A stretch of 64,000 bases of DNA from Amycolatopsis sp. DSM 110486 (GCF_019468465.1 NZ_CP080519.1:10523501-10587500), one strand, 5' to 3'. Shown: positions 24,455 through 32,845, counted from the first letter of the stretch. Made by a program: numbers and translations. The notes: generated by a model not told the origin, from the sequence alone.

Positions 24455-25858
24455 GTGGAGAGCGCGTCACCGCCCGTGCCGACAGCCGGCGCCGGCCTCG
24501 CCGCGCGCCTGGGCACCTTCGCGGCAAGTATCCGCGAGCCCGCGGCCCCGGACGCGGTACGGCACCGGGTACGGGCGCTCGTCGCCGACGTGGTGGCCAC
24601 GGCGGCCGCCGGTCTGGCCCGGCCCGACATCGCGGTTCTCCAGGCCACCTACGCGATCGGTGCCGGCCCCAGCAGCGTGCTGGGCCACCGGACGGGTTTC
24701 CCACCGGCCCAGGCGGCATTCCTCAACGCGATGCCGGTCGCGCGCGAGCAGCTCCAGGACGGGCACCGGCGCGCTCGCGGCCATCCGGCGTCCCACGTGG
24801 TGCCGGCCGTTCTCGCTGCCGCCGAGGCCTGCGGCGCCGATGGCCCGGCGACGCTGTCGGCCGTGCTGGCCGGCTACGAGACGGGCGTGCGGATCGGCCT
24901 CGCGATGGGCGGGACCCCGGCCGGGGTCCACGACATCGGGACCTGGGCGACGCTCGGGGCCGCGGCCGGCGTTGCCCACGTGCTCAGCGGTGGCGACGCG
25001 GAGACCATTGCCGGGGCCATCGACTCGTGTGCCGCGCTGACCACGGTGCCCGACGCGCCGGGGGTCTTCGACGGCTGGACCAGCCAGAACCTCTACCTCG
25101 CCTGCGCGGCACAGACCGCGGTCATCCACGGCCAGGCGGCCGCGGCGGGCCTCCGGGCGCAGCCGGGAACACTGGAACGCCACTTCGCCCGCTGGGTCGC
25201 GGCCGACCAGGGCGGATTCTCCGAGCGGCTGATCGCACTGGTCGCCGCCGGCGACTGGACCATCACCCAGGGGTACCTCAAGCGCCACCCCACCTGCGCC
25301 CTGCTGCACGGCGTCAACGACGCCGTCGAGGACCTCGCGACCCGTCCTTACCGGCCCGAAGAGATCGCCGCGGTCACGGTCCGCACCTACGCCGCGGCGG
25401 CCGCGTTCGACAACGTGCGGCCCCGCAGTGAAATGGCCGCCCGGTTCAGCATCCCGTGGAGCGTGGCCGCCGGTCTGGTCCTGGGCACACTGCGGACCCA
25501 CGCGTTCGAGTCCGGCACCCTCCGCGTCACCGCGGTGCGGGATCTGGCGGCTCGGGTGCGGGTGGAACACGACCGGACCCTCGACGCCGGGTATCCGGCG
25601 GGGCGCCCGGCCACGGTCACCGTGCGGTTCACCGACGGCACCCAGCTCACCGCGTCACGCGACGGCGCCCCCCGCGGTGACGGGCCTGACGCGGTCGACG
25701 ACCCGGTGGTCGGTCAAAAGGCCGCGACGCTGCTGACCGACGCCGTCGGTGAGAGCGGGGCGCGGGCAGTGCTCGCTGCCGTGGCCTCTCTCGGCCAGGA
25801 CGGCCCGATCCCGTTCGGCCTCGTGCTGCGCACGCTCGACGTACGACGGCCGTCGTGA
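24455..25858 (+). CDS. MmgE/PrpD family protein, paralogue 5
   Basis: 467 residues from the GTG at 24455, preceded by TCGAGGAG; the frame is open 71 codons upstream but crosses operator B and lacks similarity. Motifs: QLQDGHRRARGHPASHVVPAV, VHDIGTWATLGAAAG, DGWTSQNLYLACAAQT in place of the Lys motif, and GYLKRHPTCALLHGVNDA. The QDG..GHP and HDIG.W forms are shared only with paralogue 1, so these two form a subgroup. It is the first gene of operon II with iclR and the lyase. Confidence 0.88.
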   Translation: MESASPPVPTAGAGLAARLGTFAASIREPAAPDAVRHRVRALVADVVATAAAGLARPDIAVLQATYAIGAGPSSVLGHRTGFPPAQAAFLNAMPVAREQLQDGHRRARGHPASHVVPAVLAAAEACGADGPATLSAVLAGYETGVRIGLAMGGTPAGVHDIGTWATLGAAAGVAHVLSGGDAETIAGAIDSCAALTTVPDAPGVFDGWTSQNLYLACAAQTAVIHGQAAAAGLRAQPGTLERHFARWVAADQGGFSERLIALVAAGDWTITQGYLKRHPTCALLHGVNDAVEDLATRPYRPEEIAAVTVRTYAAAAAFDNVRPRSEMAARFSIPWSVAAGLVLGTLRTHAFESGTLRVTAVRDLAARVRVEHDRTLDAGYPAGRPATVTVRFTDGTQLTASRDGAPRGDGPDAVDDPVVGQKAATLLTDAVGESGARAVLAAVASLGQDGPIPFGLVLRTLDVRRPS

Positions 25859-25918
25859 AAATCGGCACCGGCCGCACCGGCCGCCCCCCGGGCCCCTCGG
25901 GTATCGCGCCGGGAGCGC

Positions 25919-25930
25919 GATCCGCGGATC
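25919..25930. promoter_or_regulatory. 12-bp palindrome upstream of iclR-family gene
   Basis: GATCCGCGGATC is a perfect palindrome in the 148-bp gap before the regulator gene, with a partial repeat GATCCGCG at 25945. It could be a separate control site; it does not match the GTTCCG operator. Confidence 0.35.
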
Positions 25931-26006
25931 TGACGGGCGAACGTGATCCGCGCCGACCTTGCCTCGTTTCGTGAGGCCGAACTTGTCCGGAAGAAAAGGG
26001 GATCCT

Positions 26007-26774
26007 GTGGTTCGCGAACGGACGGTCGAGACTCCGGGAGGTACCGAGGCCGCGGACCGGGTCGCCGACGTCCTCCTCCTCTTCGCGCGGTCCGACAGTC
26101 CGCTCGGGGTATCCCAGATCGCCCGTGACCTGTCCCTCAGCAAGGCCGTCGTCCACCGGATCCTGCAGTCCCTGGTTTCCCGCTCACTGGCCAAGGTGGC
26201 GCCCGGTGGGTCGTCCTATGTGCTCGGACCGGCGGCGCTGGGTCTCTCGGCGCGGGCGTGGAGCCAGATCGACGTGCGCAGCATCGCCTCGCCGATCCTT
26301 CGTCGGCTGCGAGACACCACCCGGGAGACCACGACCCTCTCGGTGCTCGTCGGCAACGAGCGGATCTACCTCGACCAGTTCGAATCTCCCGAGGAGGTGA
26401 AGATGGTCATCGAGATCGGGCCGCGTTACCCCCTGCACTCCGGTGCTTCGAGTCGCGCGATCCTCGCCTTCCTCTCGCTCTCCCTCATCGACGAGGCGGT
26501 CCGCCAGCTGCGCGCGCGGCGCGCCGGTCTGGACGAGAACGCCTACCGCGACGGCCTGGACCGGGTTCGCGAGCACGGATATGCCACGTCCATCAACGAG
26601 CGCAACACCGGCGCCGCCTCCATCGCCGCACCGTTCTTCGACTCGGCCGGCAACGTGATGGGCTCCATCAGCTCCTCCGGTCCGGCCTTCCGCTACGCGA
26701 TCGAGGACCACGAGGAGCACGCGGCGCTTGTGGTCGAGGCGTCGCACGCCATCACCCAGCGTCTGCGCGGCTGA
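26007..26774 (+). CDS. IclR family transcriptional regulator
   Basis: 255 residues. The winged-helix HTH lies at about residues 15-75 (VADVLLLFARSDSPLGVSQIARDLSLSKAVVHRIL), and the effector-binding GAF-like domain covers the rest (LSVLVGNERIYLDQFES; YPLHSGASSRAILAFL; GYATSINERNTGAASIAAPFF). Start GTG at 26007 has AAAAGGGG upstream; a TTG at 25959 is less likely. It sits between paralogue 5 and the lyase gene. IclR proteins in catabolic islands usually sense a pathway compound. The repeated GTTCCG palindrome marks its likely regulon. Confidence 0.92.
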   Translation: MVRERTVETPGGTEAADRVADVLLLFARSDSPLGVSQIARDLSLSKAVVHRILQSLVSRSLAKVAPGGSSYVLGPAALGLSARAWSQIDVRSIASPILRRLRDTTRETTTLSVLVGNERIYLDQFESPEEVKMVIEIGPRYPLHSGASSRAILAFLSLSLIDEAVRQLRARRAGLDENAYRDGLDRVREHGYATSINERNTGAASIAAPFFDSAGNVMGSISSSGPAFRYAIEDHEEHAALVVEASHAITQRLRG

Positions 26775-26810
26775 CCCAGCCCCCGACCCGACAGCCCAGC
26801 AGGAGACACC

Positions 26811-27665
26811 GTGCTGCCCCGCTCGTTCCTCTACGTTCCCGCCTCACGCCCGTCGCTGTTCGCCAAGGCCTCGACCGGGGCGGCCGACGCCGTCATCCTC
26901 GACCTCGAGGACGCGGTGCCGGTCGCCGAGAAGAGCGCGGCCCGCGGCGCGGTCGCCGCCTGGCTGGGCCGGGACCGCCAGGCCCCGGGAGCCGAGGCCG
27001 GCGCCCAGACCTGGGTCCGGGTCGACGCGGATCGGCTCGCCGATGATCTCGAAGCCGTCGTCCGTCCTGGCCTCGACGGCATCGTGCTGGCCAAGTGCTC
27101 CCCCAAGTCCATGAGCGAGCTCGCCGCGCGGCTCGACGGAGCCGAAGCCGAGCAGGACCTGCCCCCGGTGCCCGTCGTCGGGCTGGTCGAGGACGCGGCT
27201 TCGGTGCTCGCCCTCGGCGAGCTCGCCGCCCATCCCCGCCTCACGACACTCGGCCTGGGCGAGGTGGACCTGCTCGCCGCCCTCCGGATCGCCCGCACCA
27301 CCGCGACCGCCGACGCGATCACCCAGCTCAGACTCCAGGTCGTGCTCCACTGCGCCGCCGCGGGCCTCGCCGCACCGGTGGCGCCCACGTCGGTCGACTT
27401 TCGCGACCTCGACGCCTTCCGGCGAACGACCCGGGAGCTGGCCGACCTCGGCTTCCGCTCACGAACCGCCATCCATCCCGCCCAGGTCCCCGTGATTCAC
27501 GAGGTGCTGGCCCCCACCGCCGAGGCGGTGGCCGCGGCGCGTGACGTCCTCGATCGGTTCTCCGCGGCCCAGGGCGGAGTGACGCTGGATGCCGCGGGAC
27601 GGTTGATCGACGCAGCCGTGATCAGATCGGCCCGGGAGACGCTCGGACGCCGTCGGGATGACTGA
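26811..27665 (+). CDS. HpcH/HpaI aldolase / citrate lyase beta (CitE-like) family protein
   Basis: 284 residues of TIM-barrel type. Motifs: RSFLYVPASRPSLFAKA at the N-terminus, DAVILDLEDAVP (acidic metal region), IVLAKCSPKS, PVVGLVEDAASVL (family Glu), LTTLGLGEVDLLAAL (GxxDL-type) and RTAIHPAQVPVIHEV. Stand-alone CitE-like proteins cleave malyl-CoA, citramalyl-CoA and related 3-hydroxyacyl-CoA thioesters to two smaller units. With the CoA-transferase of operon III this gives a plausible activation-and-cleavage end of the pathway. The GTG at 26811 has CAGGAGACACC before it. Confidence 0.85.
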   Translation: MLPRSFLYVPASRPSLFAKASTGAADAVILDLEDAVPVAEKSAARGAVAAWLGRDRQAPGAEAGAQTWVRVDADRLADDLEAVVRPGLDGIVLAKCSPKSMSELAARLDGAEAEQDLPPVPVVGLVEDAASVLALGELAAHPRLTTLGLGEVDLLAALRIARTTATADAITQLRLQVVLHCAAAGLAAPVAPTSVDFRDLDAFRRTTRELADLGFRSRTAIHPAQVPVIHEVLAPTAEAVAAARDVLDRFSAAQGGVTLDAAGRLIDAAVIRSARETLGRRRDD

Positions 27666-27666
27666 G

Positions 27667-27700
27667 GGACCGGCCGGCGCCTGACGGCGCCGACCGGTCC
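27667..27700. terminator. bidirectional hairpin between operon II and operon III
   Basis: A 15-bp stem with one mismatch (27667-27681 with 27686-27700) and a TGAC loop lies 2 bp past the lyase stop and 28 bp past the convergent hydantoinase stop. It should end both transcripts. Confidence 0.7.
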
Positions 27701-27727
27701 CCCTGGGAGATCTTGGATATCGGTGCG

Positions 27728-29197
27728 TCAGGCCTGACCCGAGCGCTTCACGAACCGGCCAGTCGGGGTGCCGACGATCTTCTCCGCACGCAAGACCTCG
27801 GTGCCGCGGACCCAGGTGTCGGTCACCTTGGCCGTCAGCTCGAAGCCCTCGAACGGGGTGTACTCCTGCGTGGAGAGCGAGTCCTGCGCGTGCACGGTGT
27901 AGTCGACCGTGTCGTCGAGCAGGCAGAAGTCGGCGTCGTACCCGACGGCGAGATCACCCTTGCCGCGCAGCCCGAACCGCTCGGCCGGGCTCTTGGCGAC
28001 GAGTTCGGCGATGCGCGGGTAGGACAGACCACGCTTGCGGCCTTCACTGACCATGCCCGCCAGCAGGTACTCGGTGCCGCCGAAGCCGGATTTGGCCACG
28101 AAAACGTCCTCGCGGGGCTCGCCGAACTTGGTCTCGTCGCGGCAGCACGCGTGATCCGAGGTGACCCACGAGAAGTGGCCGGCCAGCAGGTGTTCCCACA
28201 ACGACTCGACGTCTTCGCGGGAGCGAAGCGGCGGGTTGACCTTGCCGCCGAGGTTGGCGGTCGTGAAGTCGGCGAGCAGGTGGCCGACCGTCACCTCGCG
28301 GCGGAAGTCGATGTGCGGGAAGGTCTCCTGCATCATCATGGCGGCCTCGATCGCCTTGCGCGAGGTCAGGTGCAGCAGGTTGATCTTGGGCAGCTCGGTC
28401 TCGTGGGCCAGGTAGGAAGCGATGGTGATCGCCAGGCCCTCCGAGTGCGGCGGCCGCGAGGCGCTGTACGCCTCGAGGCCGGTCAGCTTGCCCTCCTGCT
28501 CGACCAGCTTGGTGTAGGCCCGCATGATCTCCGCCGTCTCGCAGTGCAGCGACAGCGAGATGTTCTCGCGGTCGGCAGCGAACCGGGGGTCGCGACGCGC
28601 CTTCTCGATGCCCCGCATCACGAACTCGAAGTGGGCCAGGTCGTAGGACTCGTCCTCGGGGATCATGAGGAACGAGCTCTGGTCGCTCGAGCGGCCGTGC
28701 AGCCCGTGGCTGCCGTAGAACATGAAGATCTTGAACGAGGGCACCCCGAACTCCCCGATCAGGTCGGGGATCTCGTCGATGTGCTCCTTGAGGATCGGCG
28801 CCACGTGGAACGCGTAGTCGATGAAGGAGCGGCCCTCCGCGGCTGCCAGCACGTCGGGGAACACTTCGCGGTACGGCCCGGTCCGGTTCATGTAGTAGGC
28901 ACCGGTGCGGATGTAGGTGATGCCGGTCGTGACACCGCCCTGCGCCGAGGCCTGGCTCTCCGAGCTGGTGTCCTCGCCGAGTTCGTTGTAGATGCCCCAG
29001 TGCTGGTGGACGTCCACCACACCGGGGAAGAGGTGCTTGCCGGCGGCGTCGACCGTCTCGGCTGCGCGCTCGGAGTCGATGCTCGGCTCGAAGGCGGCGA
29101 ACTTGCCGTCCTTGACGGCGACGTCGAGGCGCTCGGGGGCATCGCTCGCGGGGCGCACCACCTGGGCGTTACGGATCACCAAGTCGAATTCAGCCAT
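27728..29197 (-). CDS. hydantoinase / dihydropyrimidinase-like amidohydrolase
   Basis: 489 residues. The metal-binding amidohydrolase residues are visible: HQH in FPGVVDVHQHWG, the carboxylatable Lys in PSFKIFMFYGSHG, His in SLHCETAEIM, His in NLLHLTSRKAIEA and the Asp in WVTSDHACC. This is the binuclear cyclic-amidase layout used on dihydropyrimidines, hydantoins, allantoin and related rings. It hydrolyses a ring amide to a carbamoyl or amino acid. The ATG at 29197 has GAGGGAAA directly upstream. Fourth gene of operon III, 26 bp from paralogue 6. Its exact ring substrate is open. Confidence 0.88.
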   Translation of the reverse strand: MAEFDLVIRNAQVVRPASDAPERLDVAVKDGKFAAFEPSIDSERAAETVDAAGKHLFPGVVDVHQHWGIYNELGEDTSSESQASAQGGVTTGITYIRTGAYYMNRTGPYREVFPDVLAAAEGRSFIDYAFHVAPILKEHIDEIPDLIGEFGVPSFKIFMFYGSHGLHGRSSDQSSFLMIPEDESYDLAHFEFVMRGIEKARRDPRFAADRENISLSLHCETAEIMRAYTKLVEQEGKLTGLEAYSASRPPHSEGLAITIASYLAHETELPKINLLHLTSRKAIEAAMMMQETFPHIDFRREVTVGHLLADFTTANLGGKVNPPLRSREDVESLWEHLLAGHFSWVTSDHACCRDETKFGEPREDVFVAKSGFGGTEYLLAGMVSEGRKRGLSYPRIAELVAKSPAERFGLRGKGDLAVGYDADFCLLDDTVDYTVHAQDSLSTQEYTPFEGFELTAKVTDTWVRGTEVLRAEKIVGTPTGRFVKRSGQA

Positions 29198-29223
29198 TTT
29201 CCCTCATCCTTCGGTTGTTCGTC

Positions 29224-30651
29224 CTACGTGCGAGCGGGGTCGTCGACCTTCGTCAGGGAAGCGAGCAGCTCCATGAGGTCGGTGCAGTCCTCGAGCGTGC
29301 GGCAGGCCGCCGCGAGTTCGTCGGCCCGATCGGGAGGCAGCACCCGCCGGGCGTTGTCGTGGAACTTGGCGGCCAGCTCTTCGAACGAGAGCGGTCGCTG
29401 CGGGCCACCGCGGTTCGTGAACACCTCGGCCACCACCTCGCGGCCGTCCTTGAGCCGCGCCGTGAGCACCGCGGGGAACTGGTGCGGGAAGATCTCCGTG
29501 CACCGCTCGTCGGCCGTCACGTCCACCTTCGCCATCAACGCTCTTCGCTCGGGGTCCTGCGCGAGTTCGTCGGTGTAGTCGTCGAGCCCGGCACCGAGAC
29601 CGGAGCCGCCCAGCAGGCCGAGCACGACCGCGTAGGGACCGCTGAACTGGGCCATGTAGCCGGTCTGCGGCGTCCGCTTCACCTCGATCGGCTCCCCCAC
29701 CGTGCGCAGGTTCTGCGCCGGTACGCCGAGCTGGAGCGAGACTATGTCCTCGACCCGTACGCCGTCCGCGCGCAGCTGCGCGGCGGCGTCGACGGCCGCG
29801 TGCGTGAAATGGTTCGCCGGGTAGGGCTTGAAGAAGATGCCCGGGACCGACCACTCGGTCCCCAGCCCGTCGACGATGGCCGCCGGGTCGAAGATGCCGT
29901 GCAGCCAGGCCTGGAAGAAGCCGAACCGGCCCTCGAGCACCGTGGGCGGACCGGTCAGGCCGAGCTTGACCAGCTCCGCCGCGGAGACAGCCGCGTGCGC
30001 CGCCCACCCGCAGTGGATCCGCTTGACCGTGCCGCCGGTGCGGTTGGCCTCGATGATGCCCGAGGCCAGCGAGGCCGTGACGCCGAGCGCATCGACGACG
30101 GCTTGCTCATCGCCACCGGCGAGCAGCGTCGCCGCGACCGAGGCACCCATCGCGCCGCAGATCGACGTGGCGTGCTGGCCGTGCTCGAAGAAGACGGAGT
30201 TGTTGCTCGCCTGGTCGTAACCGGCCATGCCGAGCCGGACGCAGATCTCGATCCCGATCGCGACCGCCCGGATGAGCTCACGACCGTCCGCGCCGGCACG
30301 CTCGGCGGCGGCCAGTGCCGCAGGGACGACCGAGGCGCTCGGATGAAGGACCGACGGCAGATGGGTGTCGTCATAGTCGAGGGAGTGAGCGAGGACCCCG
30401 TTGACGAAGGCGGCCATGTTGGCGGGCAGCCGGCCGGGCACACCGACGGCCGAGGCGGCGCCCGTCCCGCCCTGGCTGCCGGCCCACTCCCGCGCGGAGC
30501 GGCTGGTTTCGAGCGTGCTGGCGGCGGCGGCGATGCCGAGGATGTCGAGCACCCGCATCTTCACGCTCTCCACGACCTCGGCCGGGAGGTCGTCGTAGGA
30601 CGTGCCGGCCGCGAAGGCGCCGAGCTGCTGGGCCAGGGTCTGCTCGCTCAC
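29224..30651 (-). CDS. MmgE/PrpD family protein, paralogue 6 (canonical motifs)
   Basis: 475 residues from the GTG at 30651, set by GTGA overlap with the cyclase stop. It alone in the island keeps the classical motifs: LDYDDTHLPSVLHPSASVVPA, GTVKRIHCGWAAHAA with the Lys, and IFFKPYPANHFTHAAVDA. This makes it the best candidate for true 2-methylcitrate-dehydratase or cis-aconitate-decarboxylase-like chemistry. It follows the CoA-transferase and cyclase genes in operon III. Confidence 0.9.
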   Translation of the reverse strand: MSEQTLAQQLGAFAAGTSYDDLPAEVVESVKMRVLDILGIAAAASTLETSRSAREWAGSQGGTGAASAVGVPGRLPANMAAFVNGVLAHSLDYDDTHLPSVLHPSASVVPAALAAAERAGADGRELIRAVAIGIEICVRLGMAGYDQASNNSVFFEHGQHATSICGAMGASVAATLLAGGDEQAVVDALGVTASLASGIIEANRTGGTVKRIHCGWAAHAAVSAAELVKLGLTGPPTVLEGRFGFFQAWLHGIFDPAAIVDGLGTEWSVPGIFFKPYPANHFTHAAVDAAAQLRADGVRVEDIVSLQLGVPAQNLRTVGEPIEVKRTPQTGYMAQFSGPYAVVLGLLGGSGLGAGLDDYTDELAQDPERRALMAKVDVTADERCTEIFPHQFPAVLTARLKDGREVVAEVFTNRGGPQRPLSFEELAAKFHDNARRVLPPDRADELAAACRTLEDCTDLMELLASLTKVDDPART

Positions 30652-31460
30652 GCGGTACGCACCGCCAGCGGGCGCACCGGCGACCCGGTCGCGCCGTAGA
30701 TGTTGAGCGGCACCAGCACGAGCGTGAACTCCGCCCACCCGCGGCCGGCCAGCTCCTCGAGGTCGAGCGCCTCGATGAGGTAGATCCCGCTCTCGACGAG
30801 CAGGACACGGTGTGCCGGCAGCAGCGCGTGCCCACCGCCGGGCGCGAGCCGCTCGAACGCGATGGTGTCGGCGCCGGCGGCGTGGATGCGCCGCTCGGCG
30901 AGCCACTGAGCGCCGGCCTCGCCGACCCCCGGGACCCCGGACGGCCCGCCCACGTAGGCGCCGCCCTCGGCGAACTTCGTGCCCCAGCCGCTGCGGATGA
31001 GCACCACGTCTCCCTCACCGACACCGCCGTCCGCGTTCTTGGCGGCCGCTTCCAGGTCGCCGACGGTGATCTCGTAGCCGCCGTCGAGGCAGCCGACTCC
31101 GTGCAGTCCCGCGATGTCGAGGAGCACACCACGGCGGATCATCGGCGCGATGGAGTGAACGCCGAGCGCGTCGTACTTGCCACCGACCCCGGCCTGCATC
31201 GCGTCGACGCCGCCGAACATGAGCCCGTCGTGCGAGACGTGCGCCAGCGCGTCGATGTGCGTGCCCACGTGGCAGCCCATCGTGATCATGTCATTGGCGG
31301 CGCTGCCCCCGTCGGCACGCGTCATGTCGCCGTGGCGGCGCGGCAGGGTGTGCCAGAACTGGGGGTGGTTCGGGGACTGGGGCATGCCGACCCGCAGCTG
31401 TCGTCCCAGGTCGACCACGTCCAGCCCGCCCTGAACCGCGCTGAGCAATGCATCGGTCAT
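30648..31460 (-). CDS. cyclase family protein (kynurenine formamidase-like metal hydrolase)
   Basis: 270 residues with the metal motif MGCHVGTHIDALAHVSHDG (HxGTHxDxxxH) of the cyclase/KynB family, and a later LLPAHRVLLVESGIYLIEALDL segment. Members hydrolyse N-formyl or cyclic amide bonds with Zn or Mn (kynurenine formamidase, isatin hydrolase). It overlaps both neighbours by 4 bp. Together with the hydantoinase-like enzyme, two different amide hydrolases occur in one operon. Confidence 0.86.
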   Translation of the reverse strand: MTDALLSAVQGGLDVVDLGRQLRVGMPQSPNHPQFWHTLPRRHGDMTRADGGSAANDMITMGCHVGTHIDALAHVSHDGLMFGGVDAMQAGVGGKYDALGVHSIAPMIRRGVLLDIAGLHGVGCLDGGYEITVGDLEAAAKNADGGVGEGDVVLIRSGWGTKFAEGGAYVGGPSGVPGVGEAGAQWLAERRIHAAGADTIAFERLAPGGGHALLPAHRVLLVESGIYLIEALDLEELAGRGWAEFTLVLVPLNIYGATGSPVRPLAVRTA

Positions 31461-32653
31461 CGGATGATCCCACTCTCCTTGAGCTCGGCGATCCGGCCGG
31501 CCTCGAGGCCGGCCTCGGTCAAGACTTCGTCGGTGTTCTCGCCCAGCCCGCGGCCGGTGAACCTGATCGCCCCCGGCGAAGCGCTCATCCGCCACATCAC
31601 GTTGTGCTGCAGCAGCGGCCCGAAGTCGGCGTCGTCGACCTCCAGCAGCATCTGCGTCTCCCGCACGTGGGGATCCTCGACCAGGTCGCGGGCGTCGTAG
31701 ACGGCGGCGATGGCGGCACCGGCCTCGGTGAAGGCGCTGATGACCTCGTCACGGCTGCGCTGCGCGATCCAGCTGCCGACGTAGTCGTCGAGCAGGTCGA
31801 CGTGCGCCGCCCGGCCGCCGCCGGTGGCGAACCACGGTTCGCTGATCACCTCGGGATGGCCGACCAGCTCCAGCACCCGTTCGGCGATCCGCTGGGCGCT
31901 GGTGGAAACGGCCACCCACCCGCCGTCCGAGGTCCGGTAGGTGTTGCGCGGCGCGTTGTTGGTCGACCGGTTGCCATGGCGCTGCTCGACCTCGCCGAGC
32001 TGCTGGTAGATCGTCGGACCGGGCCCGACGGCTGCCATGATCGGCTCGAGCAGGCTCATGTCGACGACCTGTCCCTCGCCGGTCCGGTCGCGGTGGCGGA
32101 GCGCCATCATCACGGCCGACGAAGCGGCGATCCCGCAGATGCTGTCAGCCAGGCCGAAGGCCGGCAAAGTCGGCGGGCCGTCGGGCTGCCCGGTCAGCGA
32201 AGCGAAGCCGCTCATGGCTTCGACGAGCGTGCCGAAGCCGGCCCGGCCGGCGTAGGGACCGGTCTGGCCGAAGCCGGTGAGCCGCACGAGCACCAGCCCG
32301 GGGTTCTCGGCGAACAGCGCGTCGGGGCCGATGCCCCACCGCTCGAGGGTCCCCGGACGGAAGTTCTCGACGACGACGTCCGCCGTCTTCGCCAGAGCAC
32401 GGAACACCTCGCCGCCGCGCTCGTCCTTGAGGTCGAGGGCGACGGTCCGCTTGTTGCGGCTGATCTCCTTCCACCACAGCGGGACGCCGTTCTTGCTCCG
32501 GCCGTGGCCGCGCATGTTGTCGCCGTTGCGCGGGTGCTCGATCTTGATCACGTCGGCACCGAAGTCACCGAGGATCTGACAGCAGAACGGGCCCGCCAGG
32601 ATCGTGGACACGTCGAGCACGCGTAGTCCGTCGAGAGCTGCCGCTGAAGCCAC
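31457..32653 (-). CDS. class III CoA-transferase (CaiB/BaiF family)
   Basis: 398 residues; family III features are LRVLDVSTILAGPFCCQILGDFGADVIKIEHP at the N-terminus, NKRTVALDLKDERG, NFRPGTLERWGIG and TGFGQTGPYAGRAGF. The region that carries the catalytic Asp in formyl-CoA transferase reads VDMSLLEPIM, so Glu stands in that place, as in many uncharacterised members. It would move CoA from succinyl- or acetyl-CoA to a carboxylate made by the pathway. GTG start at 32653, with GAGG before it and operator C only 10 bp upstream, so repressor would cover the ribosome-binding leader or the promoter. Confidence 0.9.
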   Translation of the reverse strand: MASAAALDGLRVLDVSTILAGPFCCQILGDFGADVIKIEHPRNGDNMRGHGRSKNGVPLWWKEISRNKRTVALDLKDERGGEVFRALAKTADVVVENFRPGTLERWGIGPDALFAENPGLVLVRLTGFGQTGPYAGRAGFGTLVEAMSGFASLTGQPDGPPTLPAFGLADSICGIAASSAVMMALRHRDRTGEGQVVDMSLLEPIMAAVGPGPTIYQQLGEVEQRHGNRSTNNAPRNTYRTSDGGWVAVSTSAQRIAERVLELVGHPEVISEPWFATGGGRAAHVDLLDDYVGSWIAQRSRDEVISAFTEAGAAIAAVYDARDLVEDPHVRETQMLLEVDDADFGPLLQHNVMWRMSASPGAIRFTGRGLGENTDEVLTEAGLEAGRIAELKESGIIR

Positions 32654-32662
32654 TCGAACCTC

Positions 32663-32679
32663 GTTCCGTCAGAAGAAAC
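32663..32679. promoter_or_regulatory. probable IclR operator C (GTTCCG-N5-AGAAAC)
   Basis: Same imperfect form as site B, directly before the CoA-transferase start codon. This position suggests the transcript start is very close to the gene or that binding blocks elongation. Confidence 0.6.
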
Positions 32680-32828
32680 ACTCCATCTGGCGACGACTGT
32701 AGCCGGAACGGGCGTCCACCTGAAGAGGTCGAGTCGAATCTGCGGACATTGAGGCTATCCCCACATGCAAGCCCGACCAGACCGCTGTGATCACCCGCGG
32801 TCGGATCAATGACTTCCCTGTCGATCAC

Positions 32829-32845
32829 GTTCCGCTTGCCGGAAC
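32829..32845. promoter_or_regulatory. probable IclR operator D (GTTCCG-N5-CGGAAC)
   Basis: Perfect palindrome with centre CTTGC, 176 bp upstream of the CoA-transferase. C and D repeat the arrangement of A and B: one perfect and one imperfect site about 170-180 bp apart, possibly bridged by a regulator tetramer. Confidence 0.68.

Noticed and set aside
9060..32653. Island as a methylcitrate (prp) operon
   Set aside because: No methylcitrate synthase or methylisocitrate lyase is present, and several paralogues lack the canonical Lys motif.
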